DNA from: Butyricicoccus pullicaecorum
GTDB taxonomy: Bacteria; Bacillota; Clostridia; Oscillospirales; Butyricicoccaceae
Reading direction: 5' to 3'
Length of the DNA stretch: 64,000 nt
NCBI GenBank assembly: GCA_018366195.1
Contig: JAGZIN010000001.1
Location: forward strand, 124,001 to 188,000
Part shown: positions 34,737-43,830 of the stretch, in pieces
Layout: each line of letters starts with the position of its first letter
Position numbering within the stretch: position 1 is the stretch's first letter
The notes under the pieces: model-generated
What the model saw: only the letters and a program-made list of their open reading frames with translations
What the model was told of the DNA's origin: nothing
Databases searched by the model: none
Translations under genes and position numbers: made by a program

Positions 34737-35924
34737 ATGGACGCAAAAGAAAAAGCGCTGCTGGCACATGAAGCGTGGGGAGGCAAAATCGAGGTGGTTG
34801 CCCGTTGTCCGGTTGCAAACCGCGAAGATTTATCGGTTGCTTATACCCCTGGTGTGGCAGAGCCATGCCTGAAAATCAAGGAAGATGTATCTTTGAGTTA
34901 TCGGTACACACGCCGTCATAATCTGGTTGCGGTTGTGACCGATGGTACGGCAGTGCTGGGATTGGGAGATATCGGTCCGGAGGCGGGAATGCCGGTTATG
35001 GAGGGAAAATGTGCGTTGTTCAAGGCGTTCGCAGATGTAGATGCGTTTCCGCTGTGCGTCAAGTCGAAGGACGTGGACGAAATCGTGCGCACCATACAGC
35101 TTATTTCCGGTTCTTTCGGGGGTATCAATCTGGAGGATATTTCTGCACCGCGCTGCTTTGAAATCGAGCGCAAGCTGAAAGAAGTTTGTGATATCCCGAT
35201 TTTCCATGATGACCAGCATGGCACAGCGGTATGCTGTGCGGCGGCAATCATAAACGCCTGCCGTTTGACCGGACGCAAACTGGAGGACATCAAACTGGTT
35301 GTGAATGGCTGTGGCGCGGCAGCCATTGCGGTGACAAAATTCCTGATGTTTTTGGGTGTCCGGCATGTTGTGATGTGTGAACGTTTTGGTATCGTATGTG
35401 AGGGTGATGAACGACTCAATCCTGCACAGGCAGATATGGCAAAGCGGACAAATCGCGAACATTTGACTGGTACACTTGCAGATGCTGTGCGCGGAGCTGA
35501 TGTATTCTTTGGACTGTCTGCGCCGGGCGTATTGACTGCTGAGATGGTTGCTACAATGGCAGAAAGTCCAATGGTCTTTGCTATGGCAAATCCGGTGCCG
35601 GAAATTTGGCCAGATGAGGCGAAAAGGGGAGGTGCTGTTGTTGTTGGCACAGGTCGGTCGGACTATCCGAACCAAATCAACAATGTGTTGGCATTTCCGG
35701 GTATTTTTCGCGGGGCACTGGATGTGCGGGCATCAGATATCAATGAGGAAATGAAAATGGCAGCAGCTTATGCGATTGCCAATGTGATTTCAGACGCGGA
35801 ACTTTGTGCCGACTATATCATGCCGGCAGCGTTTGACAAGCGTGTGACTCAGGCAGTTGCACAGGCGGTTGCACAGGCGGCTGTACAAACAGGTGTTGCA
35901 CAAATAGAAGAAAATATCCCATAA
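34737..35924 (+). CDS. Malic enzyme (NAD(P)-dependent malate dehydrogenase, decarboxylating)
   Basis: The 395-residue enzyme converts malate to pyruvate and CO2 with reduction of NAD(P). The N-terminal malic domain shows YTPGVAEPC, VTDGTAVLGLGDIGPEAGMPVMEGK, NLEDISAPRCFEIE and IPIFHDDQHGTA with the metal and catalytic residues. The Rossmann domain has VVNGCGAAAIAVTKFL. The C-terminus ends in an Ala/Gln/Val-rich tail. Short, phosphotransacetylase-free form, usual in Firmicutes. Start at 34737 supported by GGGAGG. Cofactor preference cannot be told. It lies between the transketolase region and iolE, each with its own promoter. Confidence 0.93.
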   Translation: MDAKEKALLAHEAWGGKIEVVARCPVANREDLSVAYTPGVAEPCLKIKEDVSLSYRYTRRHNLVAVVTDGTAVLGLGDIGPEAGMPVMEGKCALFKAFADVDAFPLCVKSKDVDEIVRTIQLISGSFGGINLEDISAPRCFEIERKLKEVCDIPIFHDDQHGTAVCCAAAIINACRLTGRKLEDIKLVVNGCGAAAIAVTKFLMFLGVRHVVMCERFGIVCEGDERLNPAQADMAKRTNREHLTGTLADAVRGADVFFGLSAPGVLTAEMVATMAESPMVFAMANPVPEIWPDEAKRGGAVVVGTGRSDYPNQINNVLAFPGIFRGALDVRASDINEEMKMAAAYAIANVISDAELCADYIMPAAFDKRVTQAVAQAVAQAAVQTGVAQIEENIP

Positions 35925-35961
35925 TATAACAGAAAAGATGGTCAACTTTAACACATTTGTG

Positions 35962-35990
35962 TTGACTTTCGAGGTGTGTTACGGTACAAT
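35962..35990 (+). promoter_or_regulatory. Sigma-A promoter of iolE
   Basis: TTGACT (35962-35967), 17-base spacer, TACAAT (35985-35990); each box 5 of 6. About 70 bases before iolE. Confidence 0.78.
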
Positions 35991-36061
35991 AAAAACATAT
36001 AGAGATGGCGCTGTCTGGTTTCAAGATGGCGATTTCCGATTTCCGTTTGGAGGTATGAAAA

Positions 36062-36967
36062 ATGTTAGATCCTAACAAAGTAAAGCTCGGTATGTGTCCG
36101 ATTGGCTGGTCCAACGATGATATGTGGGACCTCGGTGACGAGAACACGTTCCAGCAGTGCGTCTCTGAGATGGCACTGGCAGGCTTCACTGGTTCCGAGG
36201 TTGGTCATAAGTATCCGACCGATGTGAAGGTGCTCAAGCACATGCTTGATGTGCGCGGCATGACCATCGCATCGAAGTGGTTCTCCTCTTTCTTGGTTGA
36301 CAAGCCGTATGAAGAGGTAGAGGCTGAATTTGTCAAGGAGTTGGAGTATCTGTCTGCTGTTGGTGCAACCGCAATCAACATTTCCGAGCAGTCTGGCTCC
36401 ATTCAGGGCATGCTGGACAAGCGTGTTCTGAAGGACAAGCGTATTCTGAACGACGAGGAATGGGCACGTCTGTGTGAGGGACTCAACAAGCTGGGCAAGC
36501 TGTCTCTGGAAAAGTATGGCATTCGCTCCTGCTTCCATCATCACATGGGTACCGTGGTGCAGACTGTTGAGGAGACCACACGCCTGATGGAGAACACCGA
36601 TCCAAAGTATGTTTTCCTGTGCTTTGATACCGGTCACTTTACTTTTGCTGGTGAAGATCCGGTTGCAATGCTGGAGAAGTTTGCAGATCGTGTTGGTCAT
36701 GTACATCTGAAGAATATGCGTATGCCGATTGTTGAGAAGGTAAAGGCTGAGGATTGGTCTTTCCTGAAGGCAGTTCGCGAAGGTGCATTCACCGTACCGG
36801 GCGATCCGGACGGCTGCGTACAGTTTGACGATGTATTCGCACTGCTCGACAAGGCTGGCTACGAAGGCTGGATTATGGTCGAGGCTGAGCAGGACCCTGC
36901 AAAGGCAAATCCGTTCGAATATGCAAAGATGGCGCGTGCTTACATCAAGGAGCATACTGGTCTTTAA
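36062..36967 (+). CDS. iolE: Inosose (2-keto-myo-inositol) dehydratase
   Basis: A TIM-barrel enzyme that dehydrates 2-keto-myo-inositol to 3D-(3,5/4)-trihydroxycyclohexane-1,2-dione, the substrate of IolD. The 301-residue length is normal. KLGMCPIGWSNDDMWDLG at the start, FHHHMGTVVQT, CFDTGHFTFAG, and GHVHLKNMR give the metal-binding residues of the AP-endonuclease-2-like barrel. It is separated from iolB-iolD by about 7 kb and has its own promoter and terminator. Codon use is strongly biased, as in rpsB and tsf. Confidence 0.94.
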   Translation: MLDPNKVKLGMCPIGWSNDDMWDLGDENTFQQCVSEMALAGFTGSEVGHKYPTDVKVLKHMLDVRGMTIASKWFSSFLVDKPYEEVEAEFVKELEYLSAVGATAINISEQSGSIQGMLDKRVLKDKRILNDEEWARLCEGLNKLGKLSLEKYGIRSCFHHHMGTVVQTVEETTRLMENTDPKYVFLCFDTGHFTFAGEDPVAMLEKFADRVGHVHLKNMRMPIVEKVKAEDWSFLKAVREGAFTVPGDPDGCVQFDDVFALLDKAGYEGWIMVEAEQDPAKANPFEYAKMARAYIKEHTGL

Positions 36968-36987
36968 TAGAGTATCGACGACTTTTA

Positions 36988-37020
36988 AGAGAGTTGGCTT
37001 TGTGCCAGCTCTCTTTTTTG
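36988..37020 (+). terminator. Terminator after iolE
   Basis: 11-bp stem with one G-T pair (36988-36998 with 37004-37014), 5-base loop, six T. Confidence 0.88.
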
Positions 37021-37047
37021 TGCATAAAAAAGCATGTGCCTGAGATA

Positions 37048-37077
37048 TTGAAGTGGTGCTATGGTTTGTGGTATGAT
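37048..37077 (+). promoter_or_regulatory. Candidate promoter of the YcxB-like gene
   Basis: TTGAAG (37048-37053), 18-base spacer ending TGG, TATGAT (37072-37077). Confidence 0.55.
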
Positions 37078-37114
37078 AAAAGACAATACAGATAAAAATG
37101 AAATGGAGTGACGT

Positions 37115-37672
37115 ATGATGGAGCTGCAATATGAAATTCAGGAGCAGGACTTTATTGATTATAATATGTATTTCATCGATCATGATCCGCTCATTCAAAA
37201 AACCATGCGCAAGCTCAGTATCATGATGGCAGGTCTGGTGCTTGTGGGCGGAATGGCTCTGATGTATGTATTTGATGCGCTTTCTGTACTCAGTGTTGTG
37301 GTATATTTGGTGCTTGCCGGCGCCTGCTTTTTGATAGGACCTGCATGGTTCAAGCGCTCTGCCCGTAAAAATGTGAGGAGAACCATTCAAAGGGCTGTGA
37401 ATAAGCATATCTGCGGCGCAAAAACATTGCGGCTTTTGGAAGATGGCGTGCAGCTTGTTGGAGAGAGTGAGGATACCCTGCATCCATACGAGGCATTTCA
37501 GCGTGTTGTAGCGGCACAGAATCAGGTATATTTATATCTCGATGATTTGTCTGCGCTGATTGTGCCCAATACCGCATTTTTGGGTGATGACCAGAAGCGG
37601 GAATTTATCGCAAAGCTGGAAGCTGAGATGGCAGAGGCAAAAGCACGCATGCCGCAGACACAAGAGGATTGA
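37115..37672 (+). CDS. YcxB-like membrane protein
   Basis: The 185-residue protein has two membrane segments (about 34-55 and 57-76) inside an N-terminal region starting MMELQYEIQEQDFIDYN, then a cytoplasmic domain of about 100 residues with FQRVVAAQNQVYLYLDD and ALIVPNTAFLG. This layout, Y-E/Q-x-DF-x-Y start, twin helices and a YLYxxxxxAxxIPxxxF-like motif, is that of YcxB-family proteins, whose function is unknown. ATG codons at 37115 and 37118 are equally possible. It stands alone upstream of the thrS leader. Confidence 0.7.
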   Translation: MMELQYEIQEQDFIDYNMYFIDHDPLIQKTMRKLSIMMAGLVLVGGMALMYVFDALSVLSVVVYLVLAGACFLIGPAWFKRSARKNVRRTIQRAVNKHICGAKTLRLLEDGVQLVGESEDTLHPYEAFQRVVAAQNQVYLYLDDLSALIVPNTAFLGDDQKREFIAKLEAEMAEAKARMPQTQED

Positions 37673-37757
37673 GCAGGAAGAATCTGTGAAACCGGCAACT
37701 ATTTGACAGATTGCCTTGGATTTTCTGTAAATTTACTCTGTTTTTTCACAAGTGTGG

Positions 37758-37786
37758 TTGACAAAGAGACCATGCTGGTGTATCAT
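37758..37786 (+). promoter_or_regulatory. Strong promoter of the thrS T-box transcript
   Basis: Consensus TTGACA (37758-37763), 17-base spacer, TATCAT (37781-37786). Confidence 0.85.
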
Positions 37787-37792
37787 CTAAAG

Positions 37793-38068
37793 TAAGAATT
37801 TATATGTTAGAAAAGCTTTGAAGGAAAACACCTGTTTCTATCAAAACAGTGTGACAGAGAGTGTGCGCCGTGGCTGAAAGCGCCGCCCGCTGTGTGAAAA
37901 AGGTGACCGATTCCTGAGCTGTGTGGGGGAAATTAGAGTATCCTGCACCGATTCGCCTTCGTTACAGGCTCCGAGCGGCAGCTTTTTGATGAGCTGCAAG
38001 CAGGGTGGAACCGTGGGTTGCATAAGCTCACCCCTGAAATCAAGTTGATTTAGGGGTGAGCTTTTTTG
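37793..38068 (+). promoter_or_regulatory. T-box leader riboswitch, threonine type
   Basis: The conserved T-box AGGGTGGAACCGTG is at 38002-38015 and holds the TGGA bulge that pairs with the uncharged tRNA 3' end. The likely specifier codon is ACC (Thr) at 37906-37908, within GGTGACCGATTCCTGAG. The terminator is a perfect 12-bp stem (38024-38035 with 38052-38063), extended inward by six more pairs, followed by six T. Uncharged tRNA-Thr should stabilise the antiterminator and switch on thrS, and perhaps proS behind it. Confidence 0.92.
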
Positions 38069-38102
38069 TTTGCCCCAGTACCAGAGAAAGGATTGTATGA
38101 TA

Positions 38103-39854
38103 ATGTCTGAAAATCAGTATACGTTTGAAAATCCGGAATATCGGGATACCTATCGTCATACCGTTTCCCACATGCTTGCGCAGGCAGTAAAACGTCTGTA
38201 TCCGGAGGCAAAGCTTGCCATTGGACCTGCAATTGACAATGGATTTTACTATGATATTGATTTGCCGTTTTCGCTGACTCAGGAGCATCTCGATGCAATT
38301 GAGGCAGAAATGAAGAAAATCAGCAAGGAAAAGCTGCCGCTGGAGCGGTTTGAACTGCCCCGTGCAGAGGCGCGCCGCCTGATGGAGGAAAAAGAGGAGC
38401 CGTATAAGGTAGAGCTGATTGATGACCTGCCGGAAGATGCTGTCATTTCCTTCTATAAGCAGGGCGAATTTACCGACCTCTGTGCCGGTCCGCATCTGGA
38501 TTCCACAGGCAGAGTCAAGGCGAATGCACTGAAGCTGACCTCTGTAACCGGTGCATATTGGCGCGGCGATGCAAACCGTAAGATGCTCCAGCGTATCTAT
38601 GGTACGGCATTCTCGAAGAAGGACGAGCTGGACGCCTATCTTCAGCGGATTGAGGAGGCAAAGCGCCGAGACCACCGCAAGCTGGGCAAGGAGCTTGGTC
38701 TGTTTACGATGATGGAGGAGGGACCGGGATTCCCGTTCTTCCTGCCAAAGGGTATGATTCTCAAAAACACACTGATTGATTATTGGCGTGAAATCCATCG
38801 CAAGGCAGGATATCAGGAGGTTTCTACTCCGATGATGATGAACCGTGCTTTGTGGGAGCGCTCCGGTCACTGGGCACATTACAAGAATAATATGTACACC
38901 ACGGTGATTGATGAGCAGGATTTTGCAATCAAGCCCATGAATTGCCCGGGTGGTATGCTGGTCTATAAGCATCAGCCACATTCTTATCGTGAACTGCCGC
39001 TCCGTGTCGGTGAGCTGGGTTTGGTACATCGTCATGAACTGTCCGGTGCGCTGCACGGTCTGATGCGTGTCCGCTGCTTTACGCAGGACGATGCTCATAT
39101 CTTTATGACACGAGAGCAAATCAAAGATGAAATCAAGGGTGTCTGCAAACTGATTGATGATGTATACTCCCTGTTCGGATTCCCGTACCATATCGAGCTG
39201 TCCACGATGCCGGAGGATCACATGGGTGATGAGGCAGATTGGGAGCTTGCAACCAATGGACTCAAGGCTGCGCTTGAAGAAATGGGAAAAGCGTATGTCA
39301 TCAATGAGGGAGACGGCGCGTTCTATGGTCCCAAAATTGACTTCCATTTGGAGGATTGTTTGGGACGTACTTGGCAGTGTGGTACCATTCAGCTGGATTT
39401 CCAGCTGCCGGAGCGCTTTGAACTCGAATATACGGGTGCTGATGACCAGAAGCATCGTCCGGTTATGATTCACCGTGTCGTATTCGGCTCGATTGAACGC
39501 TTTATTGGTATTTTGACCGAGCATTTTGCGGGCGCATTCCCGACATGGCTTGCTCCTGTACAGGTAAAGCTTTTGACGATGACCGACCGCAACTGTGCTT
39601 ATACAGAAGAAATTCAGCGTCAGCTTGAGGAACTTGGATTCCGCACGGAAATAGACGCGCGAAATGAAAAGCTGGGTTACAAAATTCGTGAGGCACAGCT
39701 GGAAAAGGTTCCCTATATGCTGGTTCTGGGGGATAAGGAGGAGGCTGCCGGTGAGGTTGCCGTGCGTGACCGCCGTGACGGCAAAACAACCGTGATGCCG
39801 CTTCTGGAGTTTATTGAAAAGCTCACATACGAGGTCAAGTCCCGACTGAAGTAA
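38103..39854 (+). CDS. thrS: Threonyl-tRNA synthetase lacking the TGS domain
   Basis: A class II synthetase of about 583 residues. The editing domain has HTVSH (19-23) and DLCAGPH, the HxxxH/CxxxH set that removes mischarged serine. The catalytic core shows KNTLIDYWREIHRK, MNCPGGMLVYKH and HRHELSGALHGLMRVR, and the anticodon-binding domain starts near APVQVKLLTM. The usual N-terminal TGS domain (about 60 residues) is missing; the protein begins almost directly with the editing domain. Two starts are possible, 38097 and 38103; I prefer 38103 because of its distance from AGAAAGGA. Controlled by the T-box leader. Confidence 0.95.
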   Translation: MSENQYTFENPEYRDTYRHTVSHMLAQAVKRLYPEAKLAIGPAIDNGFYYDIDLPFSLTQEHLDAIEAEMKKISKEKLPLERFELPRAEARRLMEEKEEPYKVELIDDLPEDAVISFYKQGEFTDLCAGPHLDSTGRVKANALKLTSVTGAYWRGDANRKMLQRIYGTAFSKKDELDAYLQRIEEAKRRDHRKLGKELGLFTMMEEGPGFPFFLPKGMILKNTLIDYWREIHRKAGYQEVSTPMMMNRALWERSGHWAHYKNNMYTTVIDEQDFAIKPMNCPGGMLVYKHQPHSYRELPLRVGELGLVHRHELSGALHGLMRVRCFTQDDAHIFMTREQIKDEIKGVCKLIDDVYSLFGFPYHIELSTMPEDHMGDEADWELATNGLKAALEEMGKAYVINEGDGAFYGPKIDFHLEDCLGRTWQCGTIQLDFQLPERFELEYTGADDQKHRPVMIHRVVFGSIERFIGILTEHFAGAFPTWLAPVQVKLLTMTDRNCAYTEEIQRQLEELGFRTEIDARNEKLGYKIREAQLEKVPYMLVLGDKEEAAGEVAVRDRRDGKTTVMPLLEFIEKLTYEVKSRLK

Positions 39855-39929
39855 GCAGCAAGGTCTGTGCAGGGTGGGCTGCAAATGCCCGCCTATGCTT
39901 TGAATTTTACGGAAAAGGTGATTGTATCA

Positions 39930-41369
39930 ATGGCAGAGAGTAAAAAACTGGTGTCTGAAATTACGTCCATGGACGTAGATTTTGCCCAGTGGTATACGGA
40001 TATTGTGAAAAAAGCAGAGATGATTGATTATTCATCAGTCAAGGGCTGCGTCATTATGCGTCCTTACGCACAGGCTCTGTGGGAAAATATCCAAAAGACG
40101 CTGGACGGCATGTTCAAGGAAACCGGACATGAGAATGTGGCAATGCCGCTCTTTATTCCGGAATCCCTGCTTCAAAAGGAAAAGGACCATGTAGAGGGCT
40201 TTGCGCCAGAGGTGGCATGGGTCACACACGGCGGTACGGAAAAGCTGGAGGAGCGTCTGTGTGTTCGTCCAACCTCAGAAACCCTGTTCTGTGAGCATTA
40301 TGCAAAGACGGTTCGTTCATGGCGCGACCTGCCCAAGCTGTATAATCAGTGGTGTTCGGTAGTGCGCTGGGAAAAGACAACCCGTCCGTTCCTGCGTTCC
40401 CGTGAGTTCTGGTGGCAGGAAGGACATACTGTGCATGCAACTGAGCAGGAAGCACGCGAAGAAACCCTTCGTATGCTCGATACCTATGCAACCTTCTGTG
40501 AGGAATATCTGGCAATGCCGGTATTGAAGGGACAGAAAACCGAGAAGGAACGGTTTGCGGGGGCAGAGGATACCTATACCATCGAGGCGATGATGCACGA
40601 CGGTAAGGCGCTTCAGTCCGGTACTTCCCATTATTTTGGAGATGGGTTTGCACGTGCATTCAATATGCAGTTTACCGACCAAAACAATACCCTGCAATAT
40701 ATGTATCAGACATCGTGGGGCGTATCTACCCGACTGATTGGTGCAATTATTATGACACACGGAGACAATGAAGGGCTGGTGCTTCCGCCAAAGATTGCGC
40801 CCTTCCAAATTGTGGTGATTCCGGTCGCGTCTCATAAACCAGGTGTCACAGAAAAGGCAACTGAACTGTATGAAACGCTCAAAAAGGCTGGAATCCGTGC
40901 CAAGATTGACCTCAGCGATAACCGTCCAGGCTGGAAGTTTGCGGAGTATGAAATGAAGGGATTCCCGCTGCGCCTTGAGGTTGGACCGCGCGATATGGAA
41001 AACGGACAATGTGTGATTGTACGCCGTGACAACCGAGAGAAAACAGTGGTAAAATTTGAAGACGTGACCACCGTTGTTTTGCAGCTGCTGGATACTGTAC
41101 AGAAGGCGTTGTTTGATAAGGCGCTCAAGAATCGCGAGGAGCACACGTATGTGGCACACTCGATTGCCGATATGAAGCATATTCTGGAGGAACACACCGG
41201 ATTTGTGAAGTCTATGTGGTGCGGAGAACGAGCATGTGAGGAGAAGGTCAAGGAAGAAACTGGAATGCCTTCCCGTTGTATGCCGTTTGAACAGGAAAAT
41301 CTGGGTGAGGTTTGCCCAATTTGCGGCAAGCCAGCCAAGAAGATGATTGTTTGGGGCATTGCATATTGA
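39930..41369 (+). CDS. proS: Prolyl-tRNA synthetase, archaeal/eukaryotic-like type
   Basis: The 479-residue class II enzyme is of the short ProS type without the bacterial editing insertion. Landmarks: [60 protein letters not shown], and [15 protein letters not shown]. The C-terminal zinc-like module holds CGERACEEK and [10 protein letters not shown], and the protein ends in Tyr as usual for this type. The start at 39930 (MAESKKLV) has GGAAAAGG upstream. It follows thrS after 75 bases without a strong terminator, so it may share the T-box transcript. Confidence 0.95.
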   Translation: MAESKKLVSEITSMDVDFAQWYTDIVKKAEMIDYSSVKGCVIMRPYAQALWENIQKTLDGMFKETGHENVAMPLFIPESLLQKEKDHVEGFAPEVAWVTHGGTEKLEERLCVRPTSETLFCEHYAKTVRSWRDLPKLYNQWCSVVRWEKTTRPFLRSREFWWQEGHTVHATEQEAREETLRMLDTYATFCEEYLAMPVLKGQKTEKERFAGAEDTYTIEAMMHDGKALQSGTSHYFGDGFARAFNMQFTDQNNTLQYMYQTSWGVSTRLIGAIIMTHGDNEGLVLPPKIAPFQIVVIPVASHKPGVTEKATELYETLKKAGIRAKIDLSDNRPGWKFAEYEMKGFPLRLEVGPRDMENGQCVIVRRDNREKTVVKFEDVTTVVLQLLDTVQKALFDKALKNREEHTYVAHSIADMKHILEEHTGFVKSMWCGERACEEKVKEETGMPSRCMPFEQENLGEVCPICGKPAKKMIVWGIAY

Positions 41370-41381
41370 TGGATTACAATG

Positions 41382-41405
41382 GGGTCGCGCAGTTTTGCGC
41401 GGCCC
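41382..41405 (+). terminator. Weak hairpin after proS
   Basis: GC-rich imperfect stem around 41382-41405 (GGGTCGCGCA with TGCGCGGCCC) but only a short TTGTA tail. Possibly a leaky terminator before mscS. Confidence 0.35.
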
Positions 41406-41437
41406 TTGTACTATGTAAAAGCAAGGAGGAAATACAG

Positions 41438-42400
41438 ATGCCAATCGGAGACGCCGTACCACTGACAGACCCTGCACAGGCAGTCGCAGATGTGGCAGAA
41501 ACCGTTGTTGGTGCAGTCGTTCCGGATTCTTGGTGGAGCGGCATTGTAAAGTTTTTTTATGGTTCGGATTTGGGGCGTTTTGTGGGAAAGGTTTTACTGA
41601 TTACCATAACGATTTTGGTCACCATGATTACGGTGAAGCTGATTAATCGTGCATTCAATCAGATGATTGCAAAAATGAAGCAGAGCAATCAGTCCGGAGC
41701 GACCTTGGCTGCATTTCTGCGCTATCCGATTTTATTTCTTGTGTACTTTTCTGCGGTTGCCGTAATTGTGTCGGGAATTCCCATGCTTAACGATGCAGTG
41801 ACCAAGCTGATGGCGGCTGGTGGTGTGCTGGCAGTTGTTTTGGGTGTCGCCAGTCAGGAGGCTTTGGGTTCTGTTGCAAGCGGTATTATGATTTTGGTGT
41901 TCAAGCCCTTTGTGATTGGAGACGTGGTCAACGTCATTTCACAGGGGGTCACAGGTACAGTTGAGGATATTACGCTGCGTCATACGGTTCTCCGAACCAT
42001 CGAAAACAAGCGCATCATCATTCCGAACAGCACAATGAATACCTCTATCGTAGAAAATGCAGATTATGGAGACAAGAATGTGTGTCTCACAATGGACGTT
42101 GGGATTACCTATGAATCCGATCTCGACCGCGCTTTGTCACTGCTGGCTGAGGTGGTTGCGGAGCATCCGGATTATTTGGACCGGCGGACTCAGGAGGAGC
42201 AGGAAAAGGGCGTGCCGAAGGTGGTTGTGCGTGTGTCAGAGCTTGCAGATTCTGCGGTGGTTTTACGTGCGCTGCTTTGGGGCAAGGATAATGCAACGAC
42301 CTTTTCCATGCGTGCGGATTTGCTGCGCCGGATTAAGAAGCGATTTGATAAAGAAGGAATTGATTTGGCATATCCGCATTTGGTTGTTGTAAGCAAGTGA
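41438..42400 (+). CDS. mscS: MscS-family mechanosensitive channel
   Basis: The 320-residue protein is a small-conductance mechanosensitive channel that releases solutes on osmotic downshock. It has three membrane segments at about 42-66, 88-112 and 120-150; the last is the glycine/alanine-rich pore helix AAGGVLAVVLGVASQEALGS, followed by the beta domain PFVIGDVVNV, VEDITLRHTVLRT and IIIPNSTM. AAGGAGG lies nine bases before the ATG at 41438; the longer open frame overlaps proS. The next gene starts 17 bases later. Confidence 0.92.
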   Translation: MPIGDAVPLTDPAQAVADVAETVVGAVVPDSWWSGIVKFFYGSDLGRFVGKVLLITITILVTMITVKLINRAFNQMIAKMKQSNQSGATLAAFLRYPILFLVYFSAVAVIVSGIPMLNDAVTKLMAAGGVLAVVLGVASQEALGSVASGIMILVFKPFVIGDVVNVISQGVTGTVEDITLRHTVLRTIENKRIIIPNSTMNTSIVENADYGDKNVCLTMDVGITYESDLDRALSLLAEVVAEHPDYLDRRTQEEQEKGVPKVVVRVSELADSAVVLRALLWGKDNATTFSMRADLLRRIKKRFDKEGIDLAYPHLVVVSK

Positions 42401-42417
42401 ACATAAGGAGGAGTAGT

Positions 42418-43668
42418 ATGAAACGATTGGCTGCTGGACTTTGTGCCTTGGGGTTACTGTCCGGTGCGGCAGGGGCAGTTGTGTCGGAGATGACACCTCC
42501 GCCGCCGGAGGATAATTCTGTCATAACAGCACCTGCCATTGATTACACCAATAGTGCAGATATCCTGTATACGCTGGGGCTGTTTCAGGGCGTTGGATTT
42601 GATGCACAGGGAAAGCCTTTGTATGATTTGGGTGCACGATGCACCCGCGCAGAAGCGGCGGTTATGCTGATGCGCTTGCTGGGACTGGAAAAAGAGGCTC
42701 AGACAGCACCGGCGGGACCGTTTACAGATTTGCAGGATTGGCAAAAGCCGGCAGTCAATCTGCTGTATCAAAAAGGAATGATTTCCGGTGCCAGCGCAGA
42801 TAAGTTTGAGCCGGAAGCACCCTGTACGGTGGAGATGTATACGACTTTTATGCTGCGTGCATTGGGATACTCCGATAAAAAAGGGGATTTTCGATTTGAA
42901 AGTGCACCGGTTTTCGGTATGCAGATTGGACTGCTGGACAATTTCTCCTGCGACATTGGAGATTTTAGGCGAGATGATGCCGTACAGATGAGCCGTATGG
43001 CATTGGAACTTCACCCGAAAGGGGCAAAAGAGACTTTGATTGCTCAGCTTGTGGCAGATGGAATTGTAGATTCGGATAAGGCAGGGCTGATTCTGGGAGA
43101 AACGAAGCAAATTGCAGAGGTGCAAAACAAGGCAGCCGCTGCGATTCCGTATGCCGCCGATGTTTTTGCATCGTTGATTGACCGCGAAACCAAAAGCACA
43201 ATGAGTCTGCGCGGCAGTCTCGTCGATCAGGGCAGACAGGCTGTTTTGCATGGAATGTTGTCTGTTGCAATGGGAGACGGCTATTCGGTTTCGCAAAAGG
43301 TATCTATTGTAAGAGATAGTTCGGGCATTTCCATTTCCCCGCTGGGCAATCGAAATTATCGTGACGATCAGGTGGCTGCAATGCTGCGGGAAACCAATTT
43401 GCTGTCACTTGCGATGTCTGTTGTGCCTGCACGCAGTCTGCTTGGACAAATTCAAGTTTATGGAAATACCGTGACGCTTCCGCTTGCAGCCGGAACTGCC
43501 AAGCTGAAGTTTGAGGAGGACGGCACCCTTGCAGAGCGTACCTTGAATATGAATTTACATAATGTTTCTTATCATGTGACTGCCAAAACGACAAAGAGCG
43601 GTAAGGGGATAGAACTATTTGTCCCGGGAAATTATTGGCAATTCATTAAAATTTCGCATATTGCTTAA
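42418..43668 (+). CDS. Exported SLH-like protein, paralogue 1
   Basis: The 416-residue protein has a signal peptide (about 1-20) and two or more degenerate S-layer homology repeats in its first 200 residues: SADILYTLGLFQGVG with CTRAEAAVMLMRLLGLEKEA, then FTDLQDWQKPAVNLLYQKGMISG with CTVEMYTTFMLRALGYSD. The remaining 200 residues form a beta-rich domain without a recognised family; residues about 350-415 resemble the lipoprotein-like bag folds in paralogue 2. It should be secreted and held on the wall. It lies 17 bases after mscS and shares its N-terminal plan with the proteins at 43831 and 47728. Confidence 0.8.
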   Translation: MKRLAAGLCALGLLSGAAGAVVSEMTPPPPEDNSVITAPAIDYTNSADILYTLGLFQGVGFDAQGKPLYDLGARCTRAEAAVMLMRLLGLEKEAQTAPAGPFTDLQDWQKPAVNLLYQKGMISGASADKFEPEAPCTVEMYTTFMLRALGYSDKKGDFRFESAPVFGMQIGLLDNFSCDIGDFRRDDAVQMSRMALELHPKGAKETLIAQLVADGIVDSDKAGLILGETKQIAEVQNKAAAAIPYAADVFASLIDRETKSTMSLRGSLVDQGRQAVLHGMLSVAMGDGYSVSQKVSIVRDSSGISISPLGNRNYRDDQVAAMLRETNLLSLAMSVVPARSLLGQIQVYGNTVTLPLAAGTAKLKFEEDGTLAERTLNMNLHNVSYHVTAKTTKSGKGIELFVPGNYWQFIKISHIA

Positions 43669-43685
43669 ACGCAAAAGATTCCCTC

Positions 43686-43724
43686 AAAATACGCATTTTG
43701 TTTGCAGCAAGATGCGTATTTTTT
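43686..43724 (+). terminator. Terminator after SLH paralogue 1
   Basis: 11-bp stem (43686-43696 with 43712-43722) followed by a T run. Confidence 0.85.
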
Positions 43725-43768
43725 GTGTAAAAAAATTATGAACAGATATTGGAAAAGAAGAAAAGTTG

Positions 43769-43796
43769 TTGCTTTCTCTGATTAAAGTGATATAAT
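43769..43796 (+). promoter_or_regulatory. Promoter of SLH paralogue 2
   Basis: Perfect TATAAT (43791-43796) with TGA directly in front (extended -10); weak -35 TTGCTT (43769-43774) at 16 bases. Confidence 0.6.
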
Positions 43797-43830
43797 AAGC
43801 ACAGATTTATTCTGAGGAGGATAACTGGAA

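Noticed and set aside
38040..39884. 614-codon minus-strand frame opposite thrS
   Set aside because: Its composition (many Cys, His, Gln) is typical of antisense frames and thrS is certain on the plus strand.
39855..39929. GCAGGGTGGGCTGC in the thrS-proS spacer, resembling a T-box
   Set aside because: The conserved GGNACCGCG part is missing; only a weak hairpin GGTGGGC/GCCCGCC is formed.
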